Positions 42,622-50,887 of a DNA stretch of 64,000 nucleotides are shown piece by piece. The DNA comes from Arthrobacter sp. C2. GTDB taxonomy: Bacteria > Actinomycetota > Actinomycetes > Actinomycetales > Micrococcaceae. Position 1 is the first letter of the stretch. The number at the start of each line of letters is the position of its first letter. The notes under the pieces were generated by a model. It saw only the letters and a list, made by a program, of their open reading frames with translations, made no database searches and was not told the origin of the DNA. The stretch is from contig CP042428.1 of the NCBI GenBank assembly GCA_024207135.1, forward strand, positions 2,294,001 to 2,358,000, read 5' to 3'. The position numbers were made by a program, and so were the translations under genes.

Positions 42622-43255
42622 GGATACCTCGCGGGGTGGTAAGTCGGCCGATGCCGAGCAGAATGAGATCAATAATGAAGGCCAAGATGACCACGCCGAT
42701 GACACCGACGAGCACGGATTCCAGGGACTTGGCACCGCCCAGGCGGGAGAGTCCGGAGAAGATGAATCCGCCGAGGCCGGGGCCCAGGGCATATGCGGCA
42801 ATGGCTGCCACGCCCATGACCATCTGGGCCGATACCCGGATTCCCGACAGGATAACGGGCCACGCCATGGGAAGTTCGATGGTGGCCAGGGTGCGCATGC
42901 GGCTCATGCCAATGCCGCGGGCGGACTCGACGACGGAGGGGGAAATCCCGGCCAGGCCGACGATGGCGTTTCGCACGATGGGCAGCGCGGCAAAAAAGGT
43001 GACCACGAAGACGGCCGGGGTGACGCCAAACCCGATGGGTGCGATCAACAAGCCGATCGCGGCGAAGGATGGAACCGTCAGGCCGATGGCAGAGACACCA
43101 TTGGCCAGGGAGGATAGAGACTTATTGCGGTAAACCAGCGCCGCGATGACCACGGCGATAATCGTTGCGAGGATCAGACACTGCGCAACGAGCGAGAAAT
43201 GCTGCCATGAGGCAAACAATATTTGGCGGTACCTTTCGCCAATAAATTCAAACAC
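42614..43255 (-). CDS. opuCB: Osmoprotectant ABC transporter permease
   Basis: The 213-residue permease has five to six helices and the coupling segment VESARGIGMSRMRTLATIEL, with PMAWPVILSGIRVS following. It begins MFEFIGERYRQILFASWQHF, as in OpuCB proteins. The start is GTG 43255; an out-of-frame ATG overlaps it at 43257. It is the first gene of the opuC-type operon, and the following ATPase start lies inside its last codons. No convincing promoter is seen in the AT-richer upstream region. Confidence 0.88.
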   Translation of the reverse strand: MFEFIGERYRQILFASWQHFSLVAQCLILATIIAVVIAALVYRNKSLSSLANGVSAIGLTVPSFAAIGLLIAPIGFGVTPAVFVVTFFAALPIVRNAIVGLAGISPSVVESARGIGMSRMRTLATIELPMAWPVILSGIRVSAQMVMGVAAIAAYALGPGLGGFIFSGLSRLGGAKSLESVLVGVIGVVILAFIIDLILLGIGRLTTPRGIRV

Positions 43256-44463
43256 ATCAAAACCTGCTTCACTTTGGTTACGTAGCCTGCTCTCGTCGGC
43301 CCGAACGACCTTGGATACCTAGCAAACATACGTGAATCATGGCCTCGTATCTAACTGAGAGGTGCCGTTCGGCGGCATTCTGATTACTCCGAAATTGGCG
43401 GATTTTTGTTGAATGTTTCCGTTGATCACCGCATTTAGATCGACTCCAGATAGCAACAATGAGTGCCTGGAGATCCTTGCCTACGTTGGGCAGATAATCG
43501 ATTTGAGCCTTCGGGCCACTGCTCCCGCCGCTCCCCGTTTCGGGCGGCGTCCCCCAGCTGCGGGACAGCCGCTTTTTGGCTCCCGATTCCATGCATAGAC
43601 AGTAACGAGCCTCACACCAAATCGCGGGCGATCCACGCCTTTCCCGGCACCTGACCGAAGCCATTTTGGGCCGTGGCGCTGTTTTCTGCACCCACATCGC
43701 TCAAACTGGCTTGTGGTTGCGCGAATTATTGCCGCGATCCCGGCATTCCGGTGCAGGAACGGGGTTCCGGGCATCGGCCCGACCCGACCCACGGACGGTT
43801 CCGTGTCCGGTTGCCGCGCACTGCCTGGCGAGCACCCGACCAGCCTGATTCACCCAGCTTCACTGACGCGAAATTGGTGTCAGCGCGCCAGACGGACAAG
43901 GTCCCCGGGCACCAAATGCATTGATCCCGGGCAACACATCTCCGATTCCATTTGGCTCAATCCAGGCACGTCGGGATGGCCATGTTCGGGCAAACCCGCA
44001 ACGATTCCTGTAGGTTCAATATGGGCCTTTCACTGCTCAATTCAGGGCATCTGAATGACCGAGAATATCTTTCATTTCGGTGCATGAATGTTCATACTCA
44101 TTCGACGATTTTTCGACTCCCCGGATGTTCCCGAAAAGCTGGCTGGGTGGGCCACCCGGCTTCGATGGACGTTGCCTGTGGGTCGTTGGCATGAGGTGAC
44201 GATTCCTGGAACGCCCTTCCCCTGGCACAGCCGGCTCCCCGGCTTCGCACGACGCAGTGTTCTCCCCCGGAAGGCTCCCCTGCCATCACGTCCAGTCCAA
44301 CCTTGCAGCGTTCCTGGCGAATCCGGCGGCATTCGGTCCTGCCTGCACCGTCGGGCACATTGACGGGATTTTCCAGACCGTGTTAGACATGAGACCTATG
44401 TGCCCGCCATTTGCGCTGTTCATCGGGCACTTCGCCGCTGGACCTCTTTATAAGGAAATAGCC
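43256..44463. other. 1.2-kb region without a convincing gene
   Basis: Several frames of 60-140 codons exist on both strands but have poor codon use, no ribosome binding sites and no recognisable products. The base composition is less GC-rich than coding neighbours. The region holds the upstream control sequences of the opuC-type operon (left end), copy B of the diverged repeat and, near the right end, TTGACG (44361-44366) with a weak -10 about 18 bases later (TAGACA) that could drive the 44464 transcript. Confidence 0.5.
44163..44228 (+). repeat. Diverged repeat, copy B
   Basis: This copy reads CGATG-x3-GTTGCCTGT, then TGAGGTGA (44192-44199), TCCTGGAACG and CCTTCCCCTGG. It matches copy A at 39343-39420 over the blocks described there, with a shorter internal spacer. 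Confidence 0.55.
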
Positions 44464-44628
44464 GTGGAAAACCTCACCCCCTCAAATTCGAAGCTCTCCA
44501 CGTTGCACAACCACCGTTCGGCAAGTCCCACCACCGAGGGACATGCCACCACCAACAAGCGATGCCAGTCGGTTTGCCCGGCAGCAAACGGCCAAAATGC
44601 CGTTTCCCTCGCCCACGTCTCCCTCTGA
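44464..44628 (+). CDS. Short coupled ORF (54 aa) before the amidohydrolase
   Basis: A GTG at 44464 follows AAGGA (44452-44456) at ideal spacing and opens a 54-codon frame rich in Ser, Thr, Asn and Ala (MENLTPSNSKLS at the start, AVSLAHVSL at the end). The stop TGA (44626-44628) overlaps the ATG of the amidohydrolase gene as TGATG. That layout is typical of translational coupling. I do not recognise the product. It may be a leader peptide whose translation allows entry to the next gene, which itself lacks a ribosome binding site of normal form. A chance frame is the alternative. Confidence 0.5.
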   Translation: MENLTPSNSKLSTLHNHRSASPTTEGHATTNKRCQSVCPAANGQNAVSLAHVSL

Positions 44629-46238
44629 TGCGGGCCCACGAGGTGCGCCCAACCGCTGTACGCACCGCTATCACCCACACCCGGGTCCTCGACGGCACCG
44701 GAAATCCCGAATACCTGGGCGACATCGTGCTGGAGTCAGGGCTCATTGCGGGCATATTCCCGGCAGGATCATTCAAGGACGACGGAGCCACCGTCCTCAT
44801 TGACGGGGCCGGGCTGGTGGCCTGCCCCGGATTCATCAACCTGCGAGGTACCTCGGACACCGCCCCGCTGACGGACCCGGCACGTCACTCGGCACTCACC
44901 CAGGGCGTCACCACCGAGGTTCTTGGCCAGGACGGGGCACACTGCGCCCCGCTCACCGATGCTTCGGCATCGGTACTGCGCAACCATTTTTCCGGCTTAG
45001 ACCCAGATTGGGCGGACCGCGACGTGGAGTGGCGCACCGTTGGCCAATACCTCGACCATCTCGATTCCGGCACCGGCACGAACACCGCCTACCTGGTGCC
45101 AAAGAACGCCGTGCGCGCCCTGGCCACGGGAAGCCCAGCGGTTGCGCCCGGCGCGCAGCAGCTCGTCGCCGAGGTCAAGGCCATGGCCGATGCCCTGGAG
45201 CAAGGAGCCGTGGGCCTGTCGTCTTCCGCTCCGGGTGATTCGGCAACACCGGCAGAGACCGCCGAGCTGGAGGCGCTGTGCGCTGCGGTTGGCGCCTACG
45301 GCGGGTATTGGGCGCCGGACCTGGATTCCTTGGCCGTTCCCGCCGCCGAGTCCGCCACCCGGTCCGTTGAGTTGGCCGCCAAGACCGGTGTGCCGGTGCA
45401 CCTGACGCACCTTGCCGCGGACAGGGCAGGCGCTGCAGACCTGTTGGCCGTACTTGACCGGGCCCTCAAGGCGGGGGTTGACCTGTCCTGCGATTCCCAC
45501 CCGTACCTCGAGAACCCCGGCATGCTGGCCTCGCTGCTGCCCGGCTGGGCCCGGGACGGGCAAGACGAAGATGTCCTGGCACGGCTCGATGACCCCGAGG
45601 CTGTTGCACGGATCAGCTCCGATCTGGAAGCCTCGGGCATCGACTGGGATGCGCTCACCATTGCCTTCGTGTGCTCCGGGCAGCTAGCGATGCTCGTGGG
45701 CCAAAGCATTGCGCGCATCGCAGCGATCCAGTCATCGGATCCGGTCACCACCCTGGCGCGGATCCTGCACACGGATTCGCTGGCCACCGGCGTCCTGTAC
45801 GCCGCGGGCACCGAGGAAGACCTTCGGGCCATCTTGGTCCACCGCACGCACACCGGTGCCGGCGTCGGCTTCGGCTCGGACACCGCCGGGCATCCCGGTG
45901 TGTGGGGAAGTTTTCCACGCTTTGTCGGCGCCCTCGCCCGCGAGGCCAAGGCCATGGACCTTCCCGCGGTCATCCACCAGCTGACAGGCCGTCCGGCCCA
46001 GCGCCTGCGCCTGTCCAACCGCGGGGTGCTGGCGGCCGGAAACGCCGCCGATGTGCTCGTCTTCGACCCGGATGCCATTATTGACATGGCCACCTTTGCC
46101 GATCCACGGCAACCGGCGGCAGGAATCAACCACGTGTTCGTCAACGGCGTGCCCGCCGTTTCCGAGCACCAACCCACTTCGGCCTTGGCCGGCCGCGCCT
46201 TGCGCCGCGGCACGGAAGGAACCACGCAATCCTTATGA
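44628..46238 (+). CDS. D-aminoacylase-like amidohydrolase with altered metal site
   Basis: The 536-residue protein follows the N-acyl-D-amino-acid deacylase family pattern: THTRVLDGTGNPEYLGDI, CPGFINL, GVTTEVLGQDG, PVHLTHLAADRAGAADLLA, CDSHPY, GFGSDTAGHPGVWGSFPRFV and a C-terminal beta-sandwich ending in FVNGVPA. The usual metal-binding HxH after PGFID is missing: R73 and T75 occupy those places in NLRGTSD. The distal Asp of GSD is kept. ATG 44628 overlaps the stop of a short upstream ORF, and the stop overlaps the next gene (ATGA). It may work on a different amide or lactone, with one metal, or be inactive. The neighbours suggest a sugar-acid or N-acyl amino-acid pathway. Confidence 0.78.
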   Translation: MRAHEVRPTAVRTAITHTRVLDGTGNPEYLGDIVLESGLIAGIFPAGSFKDDGATVLIDGAGLVACPGFINLRGTSDTAPLTDPARHSALTQGVTTEVLGQDGAHCAPLTDASASVLRNHFSGLDPDWADRDVEWRTVGQYLDHLDSGTGTNTAYLVPKNAVRALATGSPAVAPGAQQLVAEVKAMADALEQGAVGLSSSAPGDSATPAETAELEALCAAVGAYGGYWAPDLDSLAVPAAESATRSVELAAKTGVPVHLTHLAADRAGAADLLAVLDRALKAGVDLSCDSHPYLENPGMLASLLPGWARDGQDEDVLARLDDPEAVARISSDLEASGIDWDALTIAFVCSGQLAMLVGQSIARIAAIQSSDPVTTLARILHTDSLATGVLYAAGTEEDLRAILVHRTHTGAGVGFGSDTAGHPGVWGSFPRFVGALAREAKAMDLPAVIHQLTGRPAQRLRLSNRGVLAAGNAADVLVFDPDAIIDMATFADPRQPAAGINHVFVNGVPAVSEHQPTSALAGRALRRGTEGTTQSL

Positions 46239-46870
46239 ACACTCCGGAAATGATCGAGCTGCTCCACCGGGACAAAACCCTGGCGGTGGTGCGAACCGAG
46301 GCCATCACCGACGCCGCAGCACTCTGCGGCGCGCTGGTCGCCGGGGGCATCAACGCGGTCGAATTCACCTTCACGACCCCCGACATGCTCACCCACCTGG
46401 CCCGGGCAGCCGACACCACCGAAATGCACGGCGCCATCGTCGGAGCCGGCACCGTGCTGCACGCCGACCAGGCGCGGGCCGCCATCGACGCGGGGGCGCG
46501 GTTCATCATCGCCCCCGGCATCCGCCCGGAGGTGGCGGAGGTCGCCGCGCAGGCCGGGATCCCCTTCTGCCTGGGCGCCATGACCCCCACCGAGGTCGCG
46601 ATGGCCCTTGACCTGGGCAGCGCCATGGTCAAGATCTTCCCCGCCGCAACGATGGGCTCGCGCTACCTGTTGGATCTGCAGGAACCCTACCCCGGGGTGC
46701 GGCTGCTGCCCACCGGCGGGATCACCCTGGCCAACGCCAACGAGTTCCTCGACGCCGGGGCGCTGGCCGTATGCGTCGACTCCGCGGTCCTTCCCGGGGC
46801 CCTGGTGGCGGCCGGCCAGTACGAGGCCATCACCGGGCTCGCCGCCGAATTCACCGCGGCACTGCACTAG
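46235..46870 (+). CDS. eda: KDPG/KHG-type aldolase
   Basis: The 211-residue class I aldolase has the Eda family elements AVVR near residue 19, GINAVEFTFTTP, IVGAGTVLHADQA, APGIRPEV and MVKIFPAATMG, where the lysine should form the Schiff base. TGGITLANANEFLDAG binds the phosphate or carboxylate end. It would cleave a 2-keto-3-deoxy sugar acid or 4-hydroxy-2-oxoglutarate to pyruvate and an aldehyde. It overlaps the amidohydrolase gene by four bases, so the two are translated together. The Entner-Doudoroff partner Edd is not here, so a dedicated catabolic variant is likely. Confidence 0.87.
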   Translation: MNTPEMIELLHRDKTLAVVRTEAITDAAALCGALVAGGINAVEFTFTTPDMLTHLARAADTTEMHGAIVGAGTVLHADQARAAIDAGARFIIAPGIRPEVAEVAAQAGIPFCLGAMTPTEVAMALDLGSAMVKIFPAATMGSRYLLDLQEPYPGVRLLPTGGITLANANEFLDAGALAVCVDSAVLPGALVAAGQYEAITGLAAEFTAALH

Positions 46871-46945
46871 GATCGCTGCTTCCGGCGGATGACAAGGTGC
46901 GTCACAGGTGGCGGCGGGCGGTTGCAGGTGTGATGGGATAGGCCC

Positions 46946-47794
46946 ATGAAACTTGCTACGTTGCGCCGGCCCGGCGCCACCGACCAGACCTTTGCCGCGC
47001 TCATTGAGGGAGATGCCGCGTTCGAGCTTTCGGGCTTCGACGACGTCGGTGCATTCCTAGGCGCACCGGAGGAAGCCCGTCTTGATTCGTTGGATTCCGC
47101 CGTCGATTTCGGCACCGCGATTCCGCTGTCGGAGGCCGACTACGCCCCGCTGATCGTGAACCCGGCCAAGGTCTACTGCATCGGGTTGAACTACCGGAAC
47201 CACATCGCCGAGGTCGGCAAGGAGGAACCGAAGTTCCCCACGATCTTCACCAAGTTCGCGTCCTCGCTGACCGGTGCCAACGACGGGATCGAGATCCCGG
47301 CCGAGGACCACCGCATCGACTGGGAGGGCGAGCTGGCGGTCATCATCGGCGAGCCCGGGCGGCGCATCGCCGAGGCCGATGCGCACCAGCACATCGCCGG
47401 ATACGCGGTCTCCAACGACGTGTCCATGCGCGGGTACCAGGGCCGCACCACCGAGTGGACGCAGGGCAAGTGCTGGGACGCGGCTTCCCCGCTGGGCCCC
47501 TGGCTGGTCAGCGCCGAGGACTTCACCCAGGGCGCGAAGATCACCACGCGCGTGAACGGCGAGGTCGTCCAGGAGGATTCCACCGCCGACCTCGTCTTCT
47601 CCCCCGCCGCGCTGGTGGCATACCTGTCGGTGTTCAACGAGCTGCGCCCGGGCGACGTGATCCTCACCGGGACCCCGGCCGGCGTGGCCCTGGGCCGGCG
47701 CAACGAGGCCGGACGCCACCCGTGGCTGAAGGCCGGGGACGTGCTGGAAACCTCCATCGAGTCCCTGGGCACCAGCCGCAACGTCTTCAGCTAG
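46946..47794 (+). CDS. Fumarylacetoacetase-family hydrolase
   Basis: The 282-residue protein matches the FAH/HpcE superfamily: KVYCIGLNYRNHIAEVGKEE, then PAEDHRIDWEGELAVIIG with the acidic metal ligands, GYAVSNDVSMRGYQ, and GDVILTGTPAGVALGR. Members hydrolyse or decarboxylate beta-diketo or 2-keto acids using Mg or Mn. It lies 75 bases after the aldolase gene and may share its transcript. Reaction candidates include 2,4-diketo-3-deoxy sugar acid hydrolysis or fumarylpyruvate hydrolysis; sequence alone does not choose. Short hairpins follow its stop. Confidence 0.88.
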   Translation: MKLATLRRPGATDQTFAALIEGDAAFELSGFDDVGAFLGAPEEARLDSLDSAVDFGTAIPLSEADYAPLIVNPAKVYCIGLNYRNHIAEVGKEEPKFPTIFTKFASSLTGANDGIEIPAEDHRIDWEGELAVIIGEPGRRIAEADAHQHIAGYAVSNDVSMRGYQGRTTEWTQGKCWDAASPLGPWLVSAEDFTQGAKITTRVNGEVVQEDSTADLVFSPAALVAYLSVFNELRPGDVILTGTPAGVALGRRNEAGRHPWLKAGDVLETSIESLGTSRNVFS

Positions 47795-47802
47795 TTCCGC
47801 AC

Positions 47803-47830
47803 GGCGCGGCCGCAAATCTTGGGCCGCGCC
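47803..47830 (+). terminator. Terminator-like hairpin after the FAH gene
   Basis: GGCGCGGCC (47803-47811) pairs with GGCCGCGCC (47822-47830), extended outward by TTCCG/CGGAA. It starts 8 bases after the stop codon. No T run follows. Confidence 0.62.
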
Positions 47831-47887
47831 ATCCGGAACGCGTAACACCGCATGGATTCCCGGGCCGCGGATCGTAGGCTAAGGCCC

Positions 47888-48352
47888 ATGACCTTTACGA
47901 CTTGCGACCTCTTTGACGCCGACGAATCCCTGCAATCGGTGTCCCTGCCGTTTGAAAACCTCGGCGCGCACCCGCGCTTCAGCGGACCGGTCCGCACGGT
48001 CCGCTGCTACCGCGACAACGGCCTGGTCAAGTCGCTGCTCAACTCCCCCGGCGACGGAGCGGTGCTGGTGGTTGACGGTGCCGGATCCCTGGAGTCCGCC
48101 CTGATGGGCGACATGATTGCCGCCGCCGCTGTCACCAACGGCTGGGCCGGGGTCGTGATCTTCGGGGCAATCCGCGACCGCGTGGCCCTGGCGGGCACCG
48201 CGCTTGGCATCAAGGCCCTGGGCTCGAACCCGCGCAAGAGCGCCAAGGACTCCGTCGGAGCGGTGGACATCCCCGTTCAATTCGGCGGAGCCACCTTCAC
48301 CCCGGGAGCCACCCTGTATTCCGACGAAGACGGAATCCTCGTCACCGGCTGA
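47888..48352 (+). CDS. RraA-like protein (HMG/oxaloacetate aldolase family)
   Basis: The 154-residue protein matches RraA/4-hydroxy-4-methyl-2-oxoglutarate aldolase family members: TCDLFDAD at the start, GDGAVLVVDGAGSLESALMG, then VIFGAIRDRVALAG with the conserved Arg-Asp, and FTPGATLYSDEDGILV. In actinobacteria it is often a general housekeeping singleton, either an RNase E modulator or a pyruvate-forming class II aldolase. ATG 47888 gives the family start; the frame from 47852 lacks support. It follows a terminator-like hairpin, so co-transcription with the FAH gene is uncertain. Confidence 0.87.
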   Translation: MTFTTCDLFDADESLQSVSLPFENLGAHPRFSGPVRTVRCYRDNGLVKSLLNSPGDGAVLVVDGAGSLESALMGDMIAAAAVTNGWAGVVIFGAIRDRVALAGTALGIKALGSNPRKSAKDSVGAVDIPVQFGGATFTPGATLYSDEDGILVTG

Positions 48353-48580
48353 CCATGTTCGGGGCTTCGCGTCCCGGCAGCCGGTTTCCCTTGCCGAAGC
48401 GGCGACCGGGCGTTGACGATGGATCGGTGTGTGGCGACCGCCCCGATTATTCCCGGCTATGCCCTCCGGGCAATCCAACGCCCGTTCCCGGCCGTGGCCA
48501 TGGTTCTTCGGTAGACTCAAGCACAAGGGCAAAGCCGGAACATGCGCTTCGCTGTCCACGAACGGAAGAACAGGTCAAAC

Positions 48581-49231
48581 ATGAAGATCACGATCATTGG
48601 CGGCCACGGCAAGGTCGCGTTGCTGGCAGCAGCGGAACTGGCACGGCGCGGGGACTCCGTCACCTCGATCATCCGCAACCCGGACCACGTTGCCGACATC
48701 GCCGCCACCGGCGCAACCGCCCTGGTGCTGGATGTCGAAAACGCCTCGGCCGCCGAGATGGCCGAGGCATTCAAGGGCTCCGACGCGATTGTCTGGTCCG
48801 CGGGGGCCGGCGGCGGAAACCCCGACCGCACCTATGCGGTGGACCGCGACGCGGCCATCCGCTCCATGATCGCGGCCGAGCTCGCCGGCATCGCGCGCTA
48901 CGTGATGGTCTCCTTCCTCACCGCCGACGCCGAACACCTGGTGCCGCTCGATGACCCGTTCTACCCGTACATGGCCGCCAAGATCGCCGCCGACGAGCAC
49001 CTGCGCGCGAGCTCGCTGGACTACACGATCCTGGGCCCCGGGGCACTGACCCTGGCCGAACCCACCGGGCTGCTCCGCCCGGACCCGGACCCGGCATCCG
49101 ACACCTCGACCTCCCGGTCCAACACGGCCTTGGCCATCGTGGCCGCCCTGGACGAACCGGCAAGCGTCTGCAAAACCATCAACTTCACCGACGGTACCGT
49201 CCCGGTCGCCGAGGTCGTCGCCCGAGCCTAG
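48581..49231 (+). CDS. NAD(P)-binding protein, atypical SDR
   Basis: The 216-residue protein has a Rossmann N terminus MKITIIGGHGKVALLAAAEL with GGHGKV in place of GGTGFIG, then IIRNPDHVADIAATGA. A YMAAKIAADEHLRAS segment supplies Y and K of the active-site pattern, followed by LDYTILGPGALT. This is the NmrA/SDR_a5-like group also called YwnB or BVR-B type. Substrates are mostly unknown. ATG 48581 is the usual family start. It stands alone with a strong terminator overlapping its stop. Confidence 0.85.
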   Translation: MKITIIGGHGKVALLAAAELARRGDSVTSIIRNPDHVADIAATGATALVLDVENASAAEMAEAFKGSDAIVWSAGAGGGNPDRTYAVDRDAAIRSMIAAELAGIARYVMVSFLTADAEHLVPLDDPFYPYMAAKIAADEHLRASSLDYTILGPGALTLAEPTGLLRPDPDPASDTSTSRSNTALAIVAALDEPASVCKTINFTDGTVPVAEVVARA

Positions 49232-49275
49232 TGCCGCGCCCGCGCCCGGTTCATTGACAGGCGCGGGCGCGGCAC
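49231..49275 (+). terminator. Terminator after the atypical SDR gene
   Basis: Sixteen-base arms (49231-49246 and 49260-49275), very GC-rich, pair perfectly around a 13-base loop. The left arm begins on the last base of the stop codon. There is no T run. Confidence 0.72.
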
Positions 49276-49321
49276 GCAGGATGGGGCATAAGCCACCCGA
49301 ACCGCTCCTGGGAGTATCGCC

Positions 49322-50875
49322 GTGAACGCTGCAGTTCCAAACGCCACCCTGTCCGTCGCCGCGATCCTGGCCGAGGGCGCCAGGCGCCACGGCGAGCTGC
49401 CGGCCATCACCCTGGGCGGAGCCAGCACCAGCTACCGGGAGCTCTGGGACCAGACCCGCGCCTACGCCGGAGCGCTGCGCGAGGCCGGGGTCAAGGACGG
49501 GGACAGGATCGCCATCCTGATCCCGAACGTCACCGACTTCGCGCGCGTCTATTACGCGGTGCTGTCCCTGGGAGCGGTGGCTGTGCCCATCCACGCGCTG
49601 CTCAAGCGCCACGAAATCGAATACGTGCTCACCGACGCCGAGGCCAGGCTGATGGTGTGCGCCGCCCCGCTGCTGGTCGAGGGCGCCGCGGGAGCGGTTG
49701 CCGCCGGCGCCGAGGTTATCACCGTCCTGTCCCCCGAGGCCGGGGAGTTCGACCGGCTCGAGGACCTGGCCCGGGAGGCGGCCCCCATCGACACCTACCT
49801 GCCGCGCGGCCCGCTGGACATTGCCACGATCCTGTACACCTCGGGGACCACGGGCAAGCCCAAGGGCGCCCTGGGCACCCACTTCGCCCTGGTCGAGCAG
49901 GTCAACGTGCTGCTGCTGAACACCTTCGACATGCGCCGCGGCGACAAGATCTTCGGTGGGCTGCCGCTGTTCCACACCTTCGGGCAGACCGTGGCGCTGA
50001 ACACCGGATTGCGCGCCGGGGCCGAGATCCTGTTGCTTCCCAAGTTCACCGGCGAGGCCGCCCTGTCCATGCTGCTCGATGAGGGTGTGAACATCTTCAT
50101 CGGGGTCCCGACCATGTACGTGGGGCTGCTCGCTGCGGCCAAGGCCCGGCCGGAACCTGCCCCGGCACTGCGCTATGCGGTCTCCGGGGGCGCCGCGCTG
50201 CCGCTGGCCATCCTCGATGGCTTCCGCGAGCACTTCGGCGCCACCATCCACGAGGGGTACGGGCTGACCGAGACCTCCCCGGTGGCCTCCTTCAACCACG
50301 TGGGCATCGAGCCGCGGCCCGGCACCGTGGGCCAGGCTGTCTGGGGTGTGGAAATCGAGGTGGCCCGCCCCGAGGTCCACGATTGCATCGAGCTGCTGGG
50401 AGAGGGCGAATTGGGCGAGCTGGTGGTGCGCGGGCACAACCTCTTCTCCGGGTACCTGAACCGGCCCGAGGCCACCGCCGAGGCCATGGTCGATGGCTGG
50501 TTCCGCACCGGGGACCTGGGCACCAAGGACGCCGAGGGCTACATCACCATCGTGGATCGGAAGAAGGACATGATCCTGCGCAACGGCTACAACGTGTACC
50601 CGCGGGAGGTCGAGGAGGTGCTGATCGCCCACCCGGAGATCACCAACGTGGCGGTCTTCGGGGTGCCGGACGAGGCGCACGGGCAGGAAATCGTGGCGGC
50701 GGTGACGCTGGTGGCCGGAAGCCTGCTGGATGCCACGGCCATCATCGATTACGCGCAGGAGCGGCTGGCCGCCTACAAGTATCCGCGGCTGGTCGAAATC
50801 GTGGTCGAATTCCCGTTGGGCCCCAGCGGGAAGATCCTCAAGCGCGAGCTGGTGTCCCGATACCTCGAGGATTAG
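49322..50875 (+). CDS. Long-chain/aryl acyl-CoA ligase (ANL superfamily)
   Basis: The 517-residue adenylating enzyme has the motif ILYTSGTTGKPKGALGTH (about 168-185), GYGLTETSPVASF, the hinge GWFRTGDLG, DRKKDMILRNGYNVYP and the C-terminal catalytic lysine in GPSGKILKREL. The FHTFGQTVALN segment is typical of FadD13/LcfB-like acyl-CoA synthetases. It forms acyl-CoA from an acid, ATP and CoA. GTG 49322 is preceded by GGGAG. It is not in an operon with the CoA-thioester block at 21-31 kb and may serve general fatty-acid metabolism. It ends 12 bases from the convergent methyltransferase gene. Confidence 0.88.
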   Translation: MNAAVPNATLSVAAILAEGARRHGELPAITLGGASTSYRELWDQTRAYAGALREAGVKDGDRIAILIPNVTDFARVYYAVLSLGAVAVPIHALLKRHEIEYVLTDAEARLMVCAAPLLVEGAAGAVAAGAEVITVLSPEAGEFDRLEDLAREAAPIDTYLPRGPLDIATILYTSGTTGKPKGALGTHFALVEQVNVLLLNTFDMRRGDKIFGGLPLFHTFGQTVALNTGLRAGAEILLLPKFTGEAALSMLLDEGVNIFIGVPTMYVGLLAAAKARPEPAPALRYAVSGGAALPLAILDGFREHFGATIHEGYGLTETSPVASFNHVGIEPRPGTVGQAVWGVEIEVARPEVHDCIELLGEGELGELVVRGHNLFSGYLNRPEATAEAMVDGWFRTGDLGTKDAEGYITIVDRKKDMILRNGYNVYPREVEEVLIAHPEITNVAVFGVPDEAHGQEIVAAVTLVAGSLLDATAIIDYAQERLAAYKYPRLVEIVVEFPLGPSGKILKRELVSRYLED

Positions 50876-50887
50876 GCCGCGCGCCCG

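Noticed and set aside
43278-43697. 139-codon minus-strand frame upstream of the opuC-type operon
   Set aside because: Composition (many Arg, Cys, Trp, Gly) and lack of a ribosome binding site or family resemblance mark it as a chance frame.
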